64,000 nt of DNA from Hansfordia pulvinata (GCA_006538405.1 BJKQ01000001.1:124001-188000), one strand, 5' to 3'; shown: positions 21,683-33,559, numbered from the stretch's first letter. Notes: a model not told the origin generated them from the sequence alone. Numbers and translations: made by a program.

Positions 21683-24428
21683 GTCGGAGGTTCATAACAA
21701 TACAGTGACAGAGAAGGATAACTGTATGAGGTTGTAAGTCGTAAGTCTAAGTCGGTTCTGTTGCCATCATGCCATCTGCTTCTTTGCCTTTTTATATACC
21801 CGTTCCGCCTCACTGATGACACGGCCCCGCCGCAGACTGCTCCAAAGCTGACGCGTGATCGCTCCCGTATCCATGAGACGACAACTATTGACAACTCGCC
21901 TTCCCCCGGGTGAACGGCGGCAGGACTCTGCACCGCGTCGTGTCAGAGCTGACGCCGTCGTCTGTAACGTATCGCCCGGAATCTCGTCTCTCCAAGGCAT
22001 CGAAGCTTCGCCCCCTGCCCGGTCAGCCACGCCACCAGTGCCCCGGCTTTGATACCCGATTCCTTCACTAGCAGTCGACGGAAGCCCCGAGATGTATGGT
22101 ACGCCACGCGATTGGCCAGAGGAACGCGGCGGGTGTTGATGGGCGCGAGGGCCCTCACCGAGCCCTCGAAGGCATGTGAGAAGATATTCGCGTGAGATGA
22201 GGAGGCCAAGACCTTTCGTGGGCCTCGTCTGACCACACCTCTCACCTCGATAGTCCTTGCCTGAGAGAGACTCCCCTCATCCTTGGCTTCTCATCCACTG
22301 TCGTCTTGTGAGAGACGTCAACGTAAAAGCTTCGGAATGACAGGCGGTCCTAACAATGTTTGGGGGAAGCCCGGAGTCCAGCCGCGTCGATTAAGCTTTT
22401 TGGATCTTGCCTGCCGGATGGTCTGGCTACGTCCTACCCTCGCAGCCTTCTCTTGACAGCTTACAGTGACCGTTCGGGCGGGAACTCAAGAGGAAGAAAG
22501 ATGATGCAGAAGCCTTGGTGTCTTCACTTGCTGCCTGCCCACGGAGAAGGCAAAAGTCAGCAACGGTCGGCACCGAGGGAGTCACATATCCAGCCACAGA
22601 GCCGGACGCGTGACTGAGAAGCTGCTCGTGCACTGCAACACGCCCTGCGTCTCTCCAGCCGGGGCTGCAGGAATCGAAGCTGAATGCGCGCATTGCCGTC
22701 CCTGGTGCCCTTGTCCTAGACAGCACACGCACGGGAGCGGCAGGAGGCCTTCCCAACTGACCGGGCTGCGTCTCCGGTGGTTTCCCTACGGGATACTTTG
22801 AAGCCCCCGTCATCTACTCGTCGTGACTCAGAAGCCTGCCGTAGTTCCATGTATGCATTGGCCACTTTGGGCTGAGGGTTTTCGTGCTTAGTGTGCGGCT
22901 CAAGGTTGGATACCTACCTGCCTACCTACCGTGTGTCTCGCGTTCGTCGTATTCCCCGTGTTCTTGACGATATGCATACATCTGAATCGGCCAGATGCGA
23001 GGCGGGTCTGCACGGCGATCGACACGCGCAGGACAGAGGCACAGCCTCAAGGTTGTGATAGCTGAGCCGCAGGCTGAAGTGACGAGCATGAGGATGAATA
23101 ATAGCCACGGCCCGCATGACGACCGGCCTCCGTCTCGGCGACGGTCGGAACCGTGAAGCAACGGAACCATGGTGGAATGTTGCTCACATGTTGCGGCCTC
23201 TGTCCGCGGGAAAGAAAAGCCGTCGTGGTTCGAGTCGTGGTTGTAGCCCCATTGGACCTTGCTCACCGCGGGATTCCGGCAATGCGGCATTATTCCAAGG
23301 TGGAATCATTGGAATATCTGCTGCTGAGCAGAGCACGGCACCAAGAGAGCGGACACCATCACTTACAACGGCTGTCTGGCGGCATTTGTCACGAGCCCGC
23401 CCAACAACCTCCGCGAAAAGGGGGATCTGGCGATGGGGCTCAGCCGCGCTTCCCGGCCTGTAATCAATATCTCCGCCGGCGGCCAATCGGGACTCGATAC
23501 TGCTGCTGCTGCCGGGCGGCGCGATCAGCATGGCTGGCACCCGGCCAGGCTTCCAACGCAGTCGGCCATGGCACGCCGACCAAAGGCCGTTATCGTGCGT
23601 TCCCTGCCTGCTTCGTGTTGTGTTGGCACGCTGCCTGGCCGGCCCCGGTGGCCTGTCAATGGGGAGCGTCCCGAGGTGCAGCTCGTGTGTGACGAAAGCT
23701 CGTATCCTGCAGCTCCCAGATCGCGGCCATGTCAGAGGCATACAGGATGCGTGTATGCGAGTAATCCGTGCTGGGCTTCGAACCGGCCTTTGCCTCCCCC
23801 GCCCCGGCGTTCTGTGCCACGGACGGAGAACACGCCGCTGGGCCCACCGTCCCTCGAGAGGAGAGGAGAGGGGGGCCCCGTGTCTGAGACCCCTCCGTAG
23901 AAACGGCTTCTTTCAGAGCTGCCTGGCTCGTGGGAACATCGTTCGCCGCAGCCTCGTCTGCTGCGAGTCTGGCAGCGGGCAAAGTGACAGGTGGCTTGGG
24001 AGCGATAAGCCCGAGCTGACCACCTGCGTCACGGCTCACCCGCCCGTCGTCGTCGACAGCAATACATCTCGCGACCGGTGAAACGAGCGACCCCGGCCCT
24101 TGTCTCCAGGGAACCTTTCCCGGGCAGCGGCTCAAGCAAGCTACCCACCAATGGGGAGGGGGGCGTGTGGCGGTGACAGCAGCGCCGGAGCCCAGTGTGG
24201 TGTCGACGGCCTGCGGTCTGGGAGACCCGCGGCGGCGGTGGTGTGTTGGTTTTGCGCCTCGGACTCACCCGCGAGTCCTGTCGGCATCGTCGATGGGATA
24301 TTGCTCAATCTCTCATCTCACGCGGTAGTGCACAGCCCAAGACCACTCAGACCCCTCGACATGCCGACCCCCTTCGAAGCCGCCCAGATCACCTGCCAGC
24401 ATTCGGGGCCTGGTTGTGCTTGTGCGCC
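21683..24428. other. Divergent promoter region between PKS and AflR-like gene
   Basis: 2.7 kb with no supportable gene. Open frames here are Arg/Pro-rich and overlap one another on both strands. It separates the oppositely oriented PKS and regulator genes and is where shared control sites would be expected. I looked for the AflR half-sites TCG-N5-CGA near the PKS and did not find a convincing pair by eye. Confidence 0.5.
21791..21798 (-). promoter_or_regulatory. Probable TATA box of the PKS gene
   Basis: TATATAAA on the minus strand, about 110 bases upstream of the PKS start codon at 21682. Position and sequence suit a core promoter, but the transcription start is not known. Confidence 0.5.
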
Positions 24429-25687
24429 ATGCCGATTCATCTTTCAAACCCGCCGCCGCGAAAGCCCAGGCTGAGATCCAGTTGCGACAGCTGCGGCGTC
24501 TCGAAGCTGAGATGCGATCGAGCCCACCCGGAGTGCACGCGCTGCCTCTCCCGCGGCCTCTCGTGTGTCTACGGGGTGTCTCGCAAGACAGGCAAGCCGA
24601 GAAGAGAGAAAGTCCGCGGCAACTTCGGAGGCGGCTCAGTCGACCTCAAGCAGCACGACGCGGGAACACGGGGAACAGACGCAAACCACGTCCAGTCCGG
24701 CCATCGCGGGTATGCCGCCATCAAGCCGCATCTCGGCAATGGCACCGTCCAGCGTTTCGAGCCTGGCATGGCACCCAGCGTCGACTTGCTCAGCGTTCCA
24801 GGGCATGATCCAGTAGTGCCCGACTTCCTTACGCAAAACCCATTCATCGCCGAGCGGTTTGACTCTTCATCGCTCGGATACGACTTCACGGCCGCTCAGT
24901 GGTCCCATCTCGAAGGCACCACCTCGCCACAGCCATCGTCCCTGGGCACACCGTGGTCAATCAATGCCGAGGGCGACTTTTCCCCGGCCCCGGCATTGGA
25001 GAAGCCGCGCGGTCCTGTCCTGCGGACCAATTGCCCGCCAGCAGCGCACTCGTGCTCATCCAACGCGTGGGCCCTCGCAGAGCGGATGCGCCGTCTCAGC
25101 ACCGCGAACGACCTCCAACGCTCTTCAACAACAGCGCACTCGGCAGCAGCAGGCATCGGTCCAGACGCCCGTGCACCCTCAGGCTTGCCGCTCGACCTCC
25201 TGCTCCGCGAGAACAGGGAGTCCATGGAGGTCCTCCGCCGGCTCCTCCGGTGCCACTGCGCGGCGTGGGAGCCCGACCTCGTCCTCCTGCACGCCGCCGT
25301 CCTCCAGCGGCTGGTCACCCGGCACGACCAGGCCGCCCGGCGGCTGTGCGACGGCGGCGGCGGCCACTGGAGGCAAGCGGGCGGCGCGCCGGCCGTGTTG
25401 TCGCCCGTGGCGTTTGGCGCCTTCGGCGTCGACGACGCGCGGGTGCGGTCCGCGCTCGGGCTCCAGGTTCTGCTGGGGGAAGCGAGGCGGGTAGGCCGCC
25501 TGGTCGACGAGTTCTGCTGCGCTGAGCGCACGCAGCCCGGGGGATTCCGCCGCCGCCGCCGCCGCCGCCAGCCGCGGGTGGCATTGGAGCTGCGCGCCAG
25601 GCTCTGGGGAGCTGGCTGCGGGCCGAGGTCTCGAGGGTGACGGGTTTCGCGAGGTCGAAGCTGCGAGAGCTGCAGGCGTGGGACTGA
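24429..25687 (+). CDS. AflR-like Zn2Cys6 transcription factor
   Basis: Likely pathway-specific activator of the adjacent PKS. Start chosen at 24429 (MPIHLSNPPPRKP), just upstream of the zinc cluster. The cluster C-x2-C-x6-C-x6-C-x2-C-x6-C is seen in 'CDSCGVSKLRCDRAHPEC' and 'TRCLSRGLSCVYGVSR', with the following linker 'KTGKPRREK' as in AflR/sterigmatocystin-type regulators. The middle is Ser/Pro-rich. The C-terminal half has the AflR-family helical region ('LLRENRESMEVLRRLLRC', 'VRSALGLQVLLGEARRVG'). As given, the frame closes at 25640. One more G in the G4 run 25606-25609 extends it to a TGA at 25685-25687 with 'SWLRAEVSRVTGFARSKL', a typical family ending, for a total of 419 residues. A run of seven Arg codons near the end is unusual. 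The divergent arrangement with the PKS supports the regulatory link, which is inferred. Confidence 0.85.
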
Positions 25688-27034
25688 CTTACATAAACTA
25701 GACTCTGGAGAATAGACGAACTCGTGCAAACCATCGCTCGTTTACCCGGGGACGAACACGTGGAGGGAATGAACAAAGGGTACGGTCCTTGAATGCTGAC
25801 TGCTGTTGCCAACTCGGCGGTTGTCCGCACGACCTGCGTCTCTCACTCAGGGGTAGCGATGGATGGAATGAACATATTGACTCCTCGTAGCAATCAGTGA
25901 CAGGCCATGTTGAGCTTTCAAGCTCTGGTATTCATCCCAGGCGAGATTCGGCGTGGCATCGGGACTTGGGAGCTTCGAGTACTGTCCGCCTCGAGCGTGT
26001 CAAATCAAGGGTCACCCGGTCTTGAGGTGACTGGTCACCTATAATCCGTAAATAGACCAGACACGGGGTGACGGGCTGCATGCGCGACTATATGTGTCCT
26101 TGTAGCCTGTCGAGTCAATGTATCCAAGCCGACAATACGAAGGCTCCCACGAGCAGGACTTCAGGACCCGACTACCCGTCGACTCCAAACCCAGAGACCA
26201 TCATTCTGACCCTCTGGGTTATCATTTGGTGCCCCATCAACATCCAGGGAAAACCCCCACAAACATGACATGGCGCAAGGAACGCGAGGAGCAACCCCTA
26301 ATCATGCCGCTCTGCCACATGCCCGGCCGCGACACCCGCTCCCGCAAACAAGCAACCCCAAGACAGCGATCGGGATGGCGTGCGTGCGTAAGAGTACTGC
26401 CAGACGCACCGGCCGAAACTGCGGCTGAATGGCTGACACGGCCGTGATGTTACAATACGATCCGTTGCCGCCTCGGGAAATGCCGCGATTGGAGTGTGTC
26501 GGCCAATGGGGGGCCGCACGTCGGCAGCCACACGGCGCCGCTCGCCGCGAGGATGCCTGAGCCTTTCAGCGGCACCTGGAAAAAAGCAATCCAGTCGAGG
26601 GGCGAGGCAAGCATGCCGATGCATCGTGGTCGCCTGTTCGCTCCCGTGGGCAATCGGCATGGATAGCGTCTTCTGCTGGCTGCTTGTTGCTTCTTCCCGC
26701 GCTGAAACTCGATATCTATCGTAATTTCTGGATAACCACTGTGCCCTCGTAAGTCTCATGAAGCCACGTTGCTCTCCATATAGTGAAGAGAAGTTGAGCC
26801 AGGGTATCTCCTCTGTTGTTCCAGGCAACGGAGGAAAGAAAAGAAAACTGATGGTAGGCCTCGTTCTGCGAGGGGTTGATGAGCCCGGCATGGTGAAGAT
26901 CGCCCCTCAGGTGTGCGGCTATAATGATCCAACGACCCAAGAGAGCTCAAAACCAGACGCACTCCAGGGTACGCGTAAACCACTCCAGGTGCCCCTCGCT
27001 TCCTGCCCGAGCATTTCCTGGTATACATGTACGC
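25688..27034. other. Gene-free stretch
   Basis: No supportable gene. Frames in both directions are short or low-complexity. It contains the 3' flank of the regulator and the 5' flank of the next gene. Confidence 0.5.
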
Positions 27035-28759
27035 ATGGAAAGCTTCTGGGGCGGCCTCAGTGAAGGCCGCTGGGACCGCTCGTTCGTGGGCCGCCTTCGA
27101 TCGCACATTCAGCTGCCCAAATGCGACAGGGGCATCAACCAGGACAGCTTCCCGGGTTTCTTCGAGGAGACGCAGAGCCAGGAAAGCCAGTCCCCCTGCG
27201 TCTGGGACGAGCTCGACGAGAGCCAGACGCGCGAGTGGAGAGAGCGCCCCGGCGAGAAGGGGTGCCAGTGCAGGCTTCCGTGTCCCAGCCACAAGCCCTG
27301 CCAGGAGGAAATGTCCCCTGCCCCTTCGTGGTCTGCGTTTTCGGTTGCTAGCGACGTCGACATATTCGGCCACGAAGTCTTGTCGCCCCCGTGTTCGCCC
27401 ACGGACAAGCCCGATATTCGTCTGTTGGAGGACCGTGGAACCTCGAGTCGCCAGCGAGTCCGCCGTCTGTCGACAGTGGACGGGAAATCCGTGGGTGAAG
27501 CCATGGCAGAGGTCAAAGAGGAGGATCAGCCAGGCATGATTCATTTTGATATCATTCCGGAAGTCGCCCACTCAGCACTGGCTCCGATGGGCTTCGGCTC
27601 CGGACATCTTCAGCCTGGCGCCCAGCATGCAGCGCGTTCTCCTTCCATCAAGCAAGAAGCATCTCCAACGCCAGTCTGGGAACTCCAACATGTCACGTCA
27701 CACAACGATTTGGCCCCTGAGCCACACGACCGAACGAACAACAACATGTCACCCGAGCTCTCAACGGTCATGCCTTTTGTCCACGAGTGGGATTCAGATG
27801 CTTTCATCGACGACAGTGGAGCCTTCACGCTACTTACCGATACACAACCTTGCGAGGATGATCACGAGTCTGCCCCGACCACGGAAACGCCTGTGGTCCT
27901 CGACTCGTATTTCGCACCAGCAACGGGCGATCGGACACTTGGATCCTCGGACAACGAGCCAGCAACTGCCGTCCAAGAAGATATCTTGCAGTTCACCGAC
28001 CTCGCAACGTCTCTTCAACCAAAGCCCGGAGCGGACTCACGGGCCATCAATGACAAACAGGAGCGACATATGTTGCCTGTTCAGGGCCTAGAACACACCC
28101 ACACAGACAACTCCCGAGCCTCTCTTTCCCTGCCCATCAGTGACGACGAAGGCTCGACACATCAAGGTGCGGGAGTCTATAGGAACGAAGCCTCTGAGCG
28201 AGAACTGGTCGATCATAATGACCTTGGCTCACCAGCCAAAAAGCGCAAGCGCGGTGTCAAGAAGGGTCCAAGAAAACGTCGCAGAAAGGCATCGCGCACA
28301 CAGATTCCGTCTACCACCAGGTTATCAGCGAGAGAACAAGACCGCCACTCACCTAGGCAATGCTCGCCGCGCCCCACAGCCGTTCAGCACGAGCTTCTGA
28401 GCGACGATCCTGCATTGACAGCACAGTCCGATAAAGCTCACGAACTGTCTGTCACATACTGCAGAGGCGCTCTCCTTCCCAGCGGCAGATCCTCATCAAA
28501 TAAGTGGGAGGTCGACACGGCGTGGGGTTCTAACCGCCGGGAGGTCAAATACCTGCATCTGTTCAGCCAGTCCCACGCCCATCATCAGAGCAATAGTTTG
28601 CAGCTCCGTGGAGCAGACAGTCGATCCCGGTCGCGCGCCGAGCCGGGGAAGCGTCGTGGACCGCCGAGCGGGATCTGGTATAAATGGAGGAATCACCCGC
28701 CGCTTCTTTGGGGCCGACGCCCCTACTATCAAAAGCCGCCCGAAGAACACCGTTGTTGA
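27035..28759 (+). CDS. Unrecognised protein with basic nuclear-localisation cluster
   Basis: An uninterrupted 574-residue frame, starting at MESFWGGLSEGRWDRSFVG. An in-frame ATG 111 bases upstream would add 37 poorly composed residues. I recognise no domain. The N-terminal 90 residues look ordered, with Cys pairs ('CQCRLPCPSHKPC'). The middle is acidic and rich in Ser/Pro/Thr ('EWDSDAFIDDSGAFTLLTD'), resembling an activation-type region. At about residues 400-425 is a strong bipartite basic cluster ('KKRKRGVKKGPRKRRRKA'), which predicts nuclear import. Two 'KQE/KEE' stretches fit sumoylation sites. It lies between the AflR-like gene and the H4-like gene in the same orientation. A chromatin or transcription role is an inference from composition only. 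Confidence 0.6.
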   Translation: MESFWGGLSEGRWDRSFVGRLRSHIQLPKCDRGINQDSFPGFFEETQSQESQSPCVWDELDESQTREWRERPGEKGCQCRLPCPSHKPCQEEMSPAPSWSAFSVASDVDIFGHEVLSPPCSPTDKPDIRLLEDRGTSSRQRVRRLSTVDGKSVGEAMAEVKEEDQPGMIHFDIIPEVAHSALAPMGFGSGHLQPGAQHAARSPSIKQEASPTPVWELQHVTSHNDLAPEPHDRTNNNMSPELSTVMPFVHEWDSDAFIDDSGAFTLLTDTQPCEDDHESAPTTETPVVLDSYFAPATGDRTLGSSDNEPATAVQEDILQFTDLATSLQPKPGADSRAINDKQERHMLPVQGLEHTHTDNSRASLSLPISDDEGSTHQGAGVYRNEASERELVDHNDLGSPAKKRKRGVKKGPRKRRRKASRTQIPSTTRLSAREQDRHSPRQCSPRPTAVQHELLSDDPALTAQSDKAHELSVTYCRGALLPSGRSSSNKWEVDTAWGSNRREVKYLHLFSQSHAHHQSNSLQLRGADSRSRSRAEPGKRRGPPSGIWYKWRNHPPLLWGRRPYYQKPPEEHRC

Positions 28760-30495
28760 CTTGGGAGTGCGGAGGCAGATGTCGTGGGATGCCGTGGAGG
28801 GGGCGACATGCCGTGCGTGAGGACACCTTTGGGCCAGCCGTCTGCAATGTGTATCCTACGAGTGATATGCCATAGACTCAAAGATGAAAACGGAGAAGTC
28901 ATAAGACGGGACGCAGTCGGTGTGCCAGTACATGTAGCAGCACAGGTCGTCACGCTTCAACCGCAGCCCCTCTTCACGACTCCCCCCCTTTTCCCAGAGT
29001 AATCGATACTCGTTTCTGCATCGTCCTCCATCACGGTTCCCCCATCACCCACCCTACGACCTAGATGTCCTAGCTTCGGAAGATCCCCCCATGCAAAGTG
29101 AGGCTGAAACCCGGGCCCCTCGACGTTGGGAGCCGTTTGATCCCCAGCCACACGACTCAAACAGCACGCCATAGCGCATCTGTGACCCCCAAGAGGTGCA
29201 CAGCCTCCCGGTGGCGTGCTCTCGCTACACACCCCGAGGAATATCGCCAGGCGACCAACCGCAAAGGCCCACGCAGCGGACCCGCGACGGCTGCGTCGTA
29301 TTCCGACGGGCTGAGAGTACTCGCATCCTACAGGTGGGTTCTCCCGCGTGGCTGTTGGCGCGTCATTCTTCCGGGACACTGCGCGCCTCTTGCTTCTTCT
29401 TCTTCTTCTTCTTCTTCCGGGGGCCGGGTCTCTGGCCACGCGGTCAGCGACGTGCAGCGCTCCCGCTCGTACCGCGTGTTCCCGCCCCGGCCTGGGCCGC
29501 TCACACGGACGAGTACCTAGACTGCCAGCGGCAGTGATAGCGGCAGTACGCGGACTTGTGTGCACAAGAACCTACGGGGACCTGTGTTTTAGGGGTAAAG
29601 GCGCACGGGAGTTTTCTTTGACATCGAAGCTGTCATCGCATGCTCGTATCGACGTAGCTTGTGGCGTAGGGCTGAGAAGGAAGCCGAAGTCTACCGGGGC
29701 TTTCACGCCCAGCTCACGGGGGCGTGCGCGGAACACTGAGATGGCCCGAGGGTGTGGCCAAGCAATGATGTGTGCAAAAGTCCGATACTACCGGCACAGA
29801 CGGCGCCTATCCGAGCTTTTCATTTTCTGAAGCACACCCCTGGCAGTTGAATTGGTTATTTTCTTTTTGCCTGCTGCATCGCGGCTGTGGCTGACACGGC
29901 TGCGACGCAGGGAATGGCTCACGGCCCAGAAGGCGTGGAAACTTCTCCCGCTCTTGATATAGGCTGAACTCGACTATCTAGTTGGCGGTCAGGCATAGGG
30001 CCGACCACCACCACCCGCCGGGCCCGAGATGCCCGGGTTGAATATCTCATCAAGGCACATGCACGCGAGCCGCACCGGGTCGATTGCGGCTCCCGCGTTG
30101 CCCCTGCGTATCACAGCGACGTGCCGCCGTCGGAGTCCAGACCCCGGAATGCTCTCAGTGAATCCTGACGCGAGGGCATCGTGACGGACAACGAGGGCCC
30201 TAGAAAGAAGGGATCAGGAAGGGAACACAGACATGGCGTTGTCGGGTTGACAGCCTTGATGCTGGCTTCCGGCTTACCTCGTTTCCCAGTAGAGGCAGAC
30301 TAGAACCTGCTCTCGTGTAGAGGGGCATATATAGCACTACCATGATGCCCAGCTGAAGACATATCCGGCCAAGTCTATCGTCCACTCCTGTCTTTCACTG
30401 TCTCAATACCCCAACCCCAGGACCCCTAGTAGAAGTAAGGACGGCACCAGCACCACCAAAGAACGACGATAGACGGCTGAAACCCCACTGCAGAG
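28760..30495. other. Gene-free stretch with TTC microsatellite
   Basis: No supportable gene. It contains a TTC repeat at 29394-29417. The segment just upstream of 30496 is probably the leader of the H4-like gene. Confidence 0.5.
29394..29417 (+). repeat. TTC trinucleotide repeat
   Basis: Eight TTC units in non-coding DNA. Confidence 0.85.
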
Positions 30496-31820
30496 ATGTC
30501 TACGCTGAGCATCACTTTCACACCGGCCGAGCGGCCCCCCTCCCATCATCGCATCGGCACCCCGCGACAGGGCTTCCGCGGCGACGCCCTCGCCCCGGCC
30601 GCGCCGGCGGACTACGAGCGGACGCCCCGGGGCGCGCGGGGCCTCGCCGGCCCCCTCGACCGCCTCGTCTCCGACAGGCGACTGTCGGGGAGCGACTACT
30701 ACCACGTCCTGGGCGGCGGTTTCTCCATGCGCGGGGGGCTCCCGGCACCCGGTGGTGCCCCCGCGGCGACTGCTGCGGCCGGGTTCGCGGCCACCAGCCC
30801 CCGGCGCCGATCGGCGCGCCCCGGGCACAGTGGCCGGACTCGTCGGCCTCAGAGCTCACCTTCTTCTCCGAGCTTTCGGCGGGGTGCGCCACGGATTTCA
30901 CCGATCCTGCCTTCTACGACGGGCGGGGAGGCTCGAGTGGAAGCAGCGTGGAACCGGGAGGGTTCTGCGATGGAGACGTCGCAAGCAGCCCTCACTGCGT
31001 CGCGTCGTCTCCGCCGGCGATGGGCGGCTGGGACCCGGCGGCGGACATCTCGTACGAGAGCGCCCCGGGCGCCGGCCAGGGCCGCAAGCGGCGCAGGACG
31101 GCCTCGCTCGAGCTCGTCTACTCGGACCTCCCGACCCCCGACGACGACAGCCGGTCTGGTGGCCGGCAATCCACGAATAAAAAGGGCAAGCGCAGAGACG
31201 CTCGCCAGAATACCCCCGCCGAAACAACAGCAGCAGCAGCAGAAGCAGCAGCCAGAATGACGCCGGAATCCACCCCGGGAACCCCAGCAGAGGCCGACGG
31301 CGTCACCTACCAGCGCAGCCCGTCCCTGGGGGCCACGCCCGGCCGGCGCGCAGACACCCGGGTCCAGCCCCCCGCCAGCTCGGGGGCAGCAGCGTCCCCT
31401 GGCCCCGCGCCCTGGCAGAAAGGCAGCGGGCGCAACGGCAAGCGGAAGCCGACCCAGCGGGCCCCGACAACCGCCCGAAACCCGGAGTCGCGCGCGGGCC
31501 CGGGACAAGACCACCACCACCGCCGTCTCCTGCAGGACACGACGCGGGGGGTGACGCGGGCGTCGATCCGCAAGCTGGCGCGGCGCGGCGGGGTGCGGCG
31601 CATGGCGCGCCCCGCGTACGGGGACGCGCGGGAGGCCGCCCGGCGGTACCTGGCGGGCCTGCTGCGGGACTGCGCGGTGCTGTGCGAGGCGGGCGGGCGG
31701 CGGACCGTGACCGCCTCCGACGTGCTGTACGCTCTCGGGCTGAGGGGCAGGGGGCTGTACGGGTTCGGCGACGTGGAGCCCTGTGTCGGCGGGCCTGGGC
31801 CTGCTGGGCGGAGGAGGTAG
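30496..31820 (+). CDS. Histone H4-like domain protein with long disordered N-terminus
   Basis: About 441 residues. The last 85 (about 342-426) align by eye along the whole histone fold of H4: 'GVTRASIRKLARRGGVRRM' matches H4 alpha-1 and loop 1. 'YGDAREAARRYLAGLLRDC' matches alpha-2. 'RRTVTASDVLYALGLRGR' plus 'GLYGFGD' matches alpha-3 and the C-terminus. Canonical H4 is 102 residues and almost invariant, while this copy is heavily diverged and preceded by about 340 disordered residues with basic patches ('GRKRRRTASLELVYSD', 'NKKGKRRDARQ'). It is probably a nuclear H4 variant. Neurospora is known to have a variant H4 gene. Whether this one enters nucleosomes is unknown. The reading shifts once: an extra C in the C5 run 30798-30802 gives 'GFAATSPPAPIGAPRAQWPD' and joins the N-terminal frame from ATG 30496 to the H4 frame. 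The gene has no intron. Confidence 0.8.
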
Positions 31821-32591
31821 GGGTGTGTTCCTTGGTGTTGTGTGTGTGCGCGCGCGTGTGTGTGAGTGCGTGGAGGGGAGATGGGTATCAAGGGGGGACA
31901 TGCTATTGGTGATGGGTATCGTATTTTTGCGGTTGCGAAAGGAATTAAAACGTTGTTAGTCGAGGTAAGAAATATGAGAGTATGCAGATATGCGGCTCCC
32001 TTTATTTTCTCGACGTTTGTGGAAAAACAGCCTCGCCCCTCATAATGTACGAAGGGGATGTCTTCTCCTGGAATGGCATATCAAGTCTCATATCCGATGA
32101 CAGAGGCTCGCAGTATTCCGAGGCAACTCCTTAGGCTTTGCAGTTGTTACAGCATTCTGTTTGCATACTCGGAGATCTCTTTGTAACGGCACGGATCCGT
32201 GGTGGGGCTAGAGAGCAGAGCAGGCTCTCAACTGTCATTGAATGCAAACAGAAGCGCCCAGTCTTTATGTCATTGTCCTTCTCTGCAGTGTGGAGAGCAA
32301 ACGAAAGCCTACCTGCCAATACCTCGAATACCCGTCTGCCCACTGAGATGAAGGATTTACTAACGGTTGTGAAGCCCTATATCAACACCAATTCCCCTGT
32401 CAACTTGCCAACAACTGTCTTCACCCGGAATTCAATTCCGGCATACTCATCTGTGTCTTCTGCATCTTCATCCTCATTTTTCCCAGCACCAAGGTCTTCC
32501 GGCTATCCCACCAGACGACTTCAGGAGACTTGTTACCATACTCTCTTTCACTACCTGCGTGAATCTCTGAGCCTTCCAAGAACCGCACAAC
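31821..32591. other. Intergenic region
   Basis: No convincing gene. A 161-codon open frame ends at 32623 but overlaps the next gene's start and lacks protein-like character. It is probably 5' leader sequence. Confidence 0.5.
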
Positions 32592-33559
32592 ATGGCCGAC
32601 AACCAGTCAAAGCCGAGTGGTGACCAGCAGCCATCCCATGAATCTGAGCATCTCGAGAGACAAGACATGGGCCCCCTCGTTCATCGCCCAAAGACGCTCC
32701 CGGACCAGGACTTGGACGCACAGAGCCAGCAAGTGGACGTAGGCGACGCGGCCTCGGAGAACCCCTCCCAAGACGCCGAACGAGCCATCGAAGACGAACG
32801 GGCGCGAGTCAACCTCTTCAACTCGATGGGCAAGCTTGCCAAGCAGATGCAATGCGACACCGGCGTCTTTACGGTCCTGAGACGCGACCTCCTCGGGCCC
32901 AAGGTCCTCGACCTCGGCGGCGCCCCGGGCGGCTGTCTGAAACTGGCGCTGCACGTGAACCCGGTGACACGAGGGCTGGCTCTGACCCTTCCAGTGAACC
33001 AGGGAGGGTACAAATACATGCTCGAAGACGACCGCGTGCGCACGATCTTCGTCGACGTCACACTGTGCGCTGGGGACCTGGGGTGCGCGACTTCGAGCCC
33101 GACCACCCTGCCGCCTCGCGGCTTCTCCGGGAGCCGCAGATCGGGGGCGCTACTTTCACCGTGGCCATTTGCGCCGACCACGTTCTGAGGAGCCACGAGG
33201 CCGCCGAGCACCGCGAAGATCGAGAGAGTGGCAAGCTTCTGGCAGCGCAGCTGGCTCTGGGGCTGGGCCGTCTGCGACCCGGCGGAAGCATGGTTGTTCT
33301 GCTACACGACATTGAGAACTGGCGCACCGCTCGGGTTCTGAAGACGTTCAATCGGTTCGCTTCGGTCGGCCGGTTCAAGTCGCGAGGACCGCAGCGCGGC
33401 AGCGAGTCTTCCTTCTACATGTTGGCAACCGAGGTTCAGAGCAAGCACCCGGAGGCCGTACGGGCTATATCAGAGTGGAAGACCACATGGAAGACCGCCA
33501 CCTTTGGCACTGATGAAGAGTTCGCAGAGGACTGCAAGAAGAACCAGGCCGCGGTGTGA
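32592..33559 (+). CDS. FtsJ/RrmJ-like SAM-dependent methyltransferase
   Basis: About 322 residues, no intron. The fold is that of FtsJ-type 2'-O-ribose RNA methyltransferases. The SAM-binding motif I is 'VLDLGGAPGGCLKLAL'. A strand 'IFVDVTLCAGDLG' follows, then 'FTVAICADHVL'. The helical 'ESGKLLAAQLALGLGRLRPG' precedes 'SMVVLLHDIENWRTARVL'. The C-terminal 'RFKSRGPQRGSESSFYMLAT' corresponds to the K-x-SR-x-S-SE-FY motif of the family. About 85 N-terminal residues are acidic and poorly conserved-looking. The target RNA is unknown. The frame breaks at the G4 run 33080-33083. One extra G converts '..GDLGCATSS' into 'GDLGVRDFEPDHPAASRLL' and joins both halves exactly in phase. Confidence 0.82.

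Noticed and set aside
23750..23800. TTCGAA within GC stems suggestive of a tRNA T-arm on the minus strand
   Set aside because: No 7-bp acceptor stem, D-arm or anticodon arm can be formed at the proper distances.
32138..32623. A 161-codon frame before the FtsJ-like gene
   Set aside because: It overlaps the FtsJ start in another frame, is Ser-rich without a domain, and is best explained as leader sequence.
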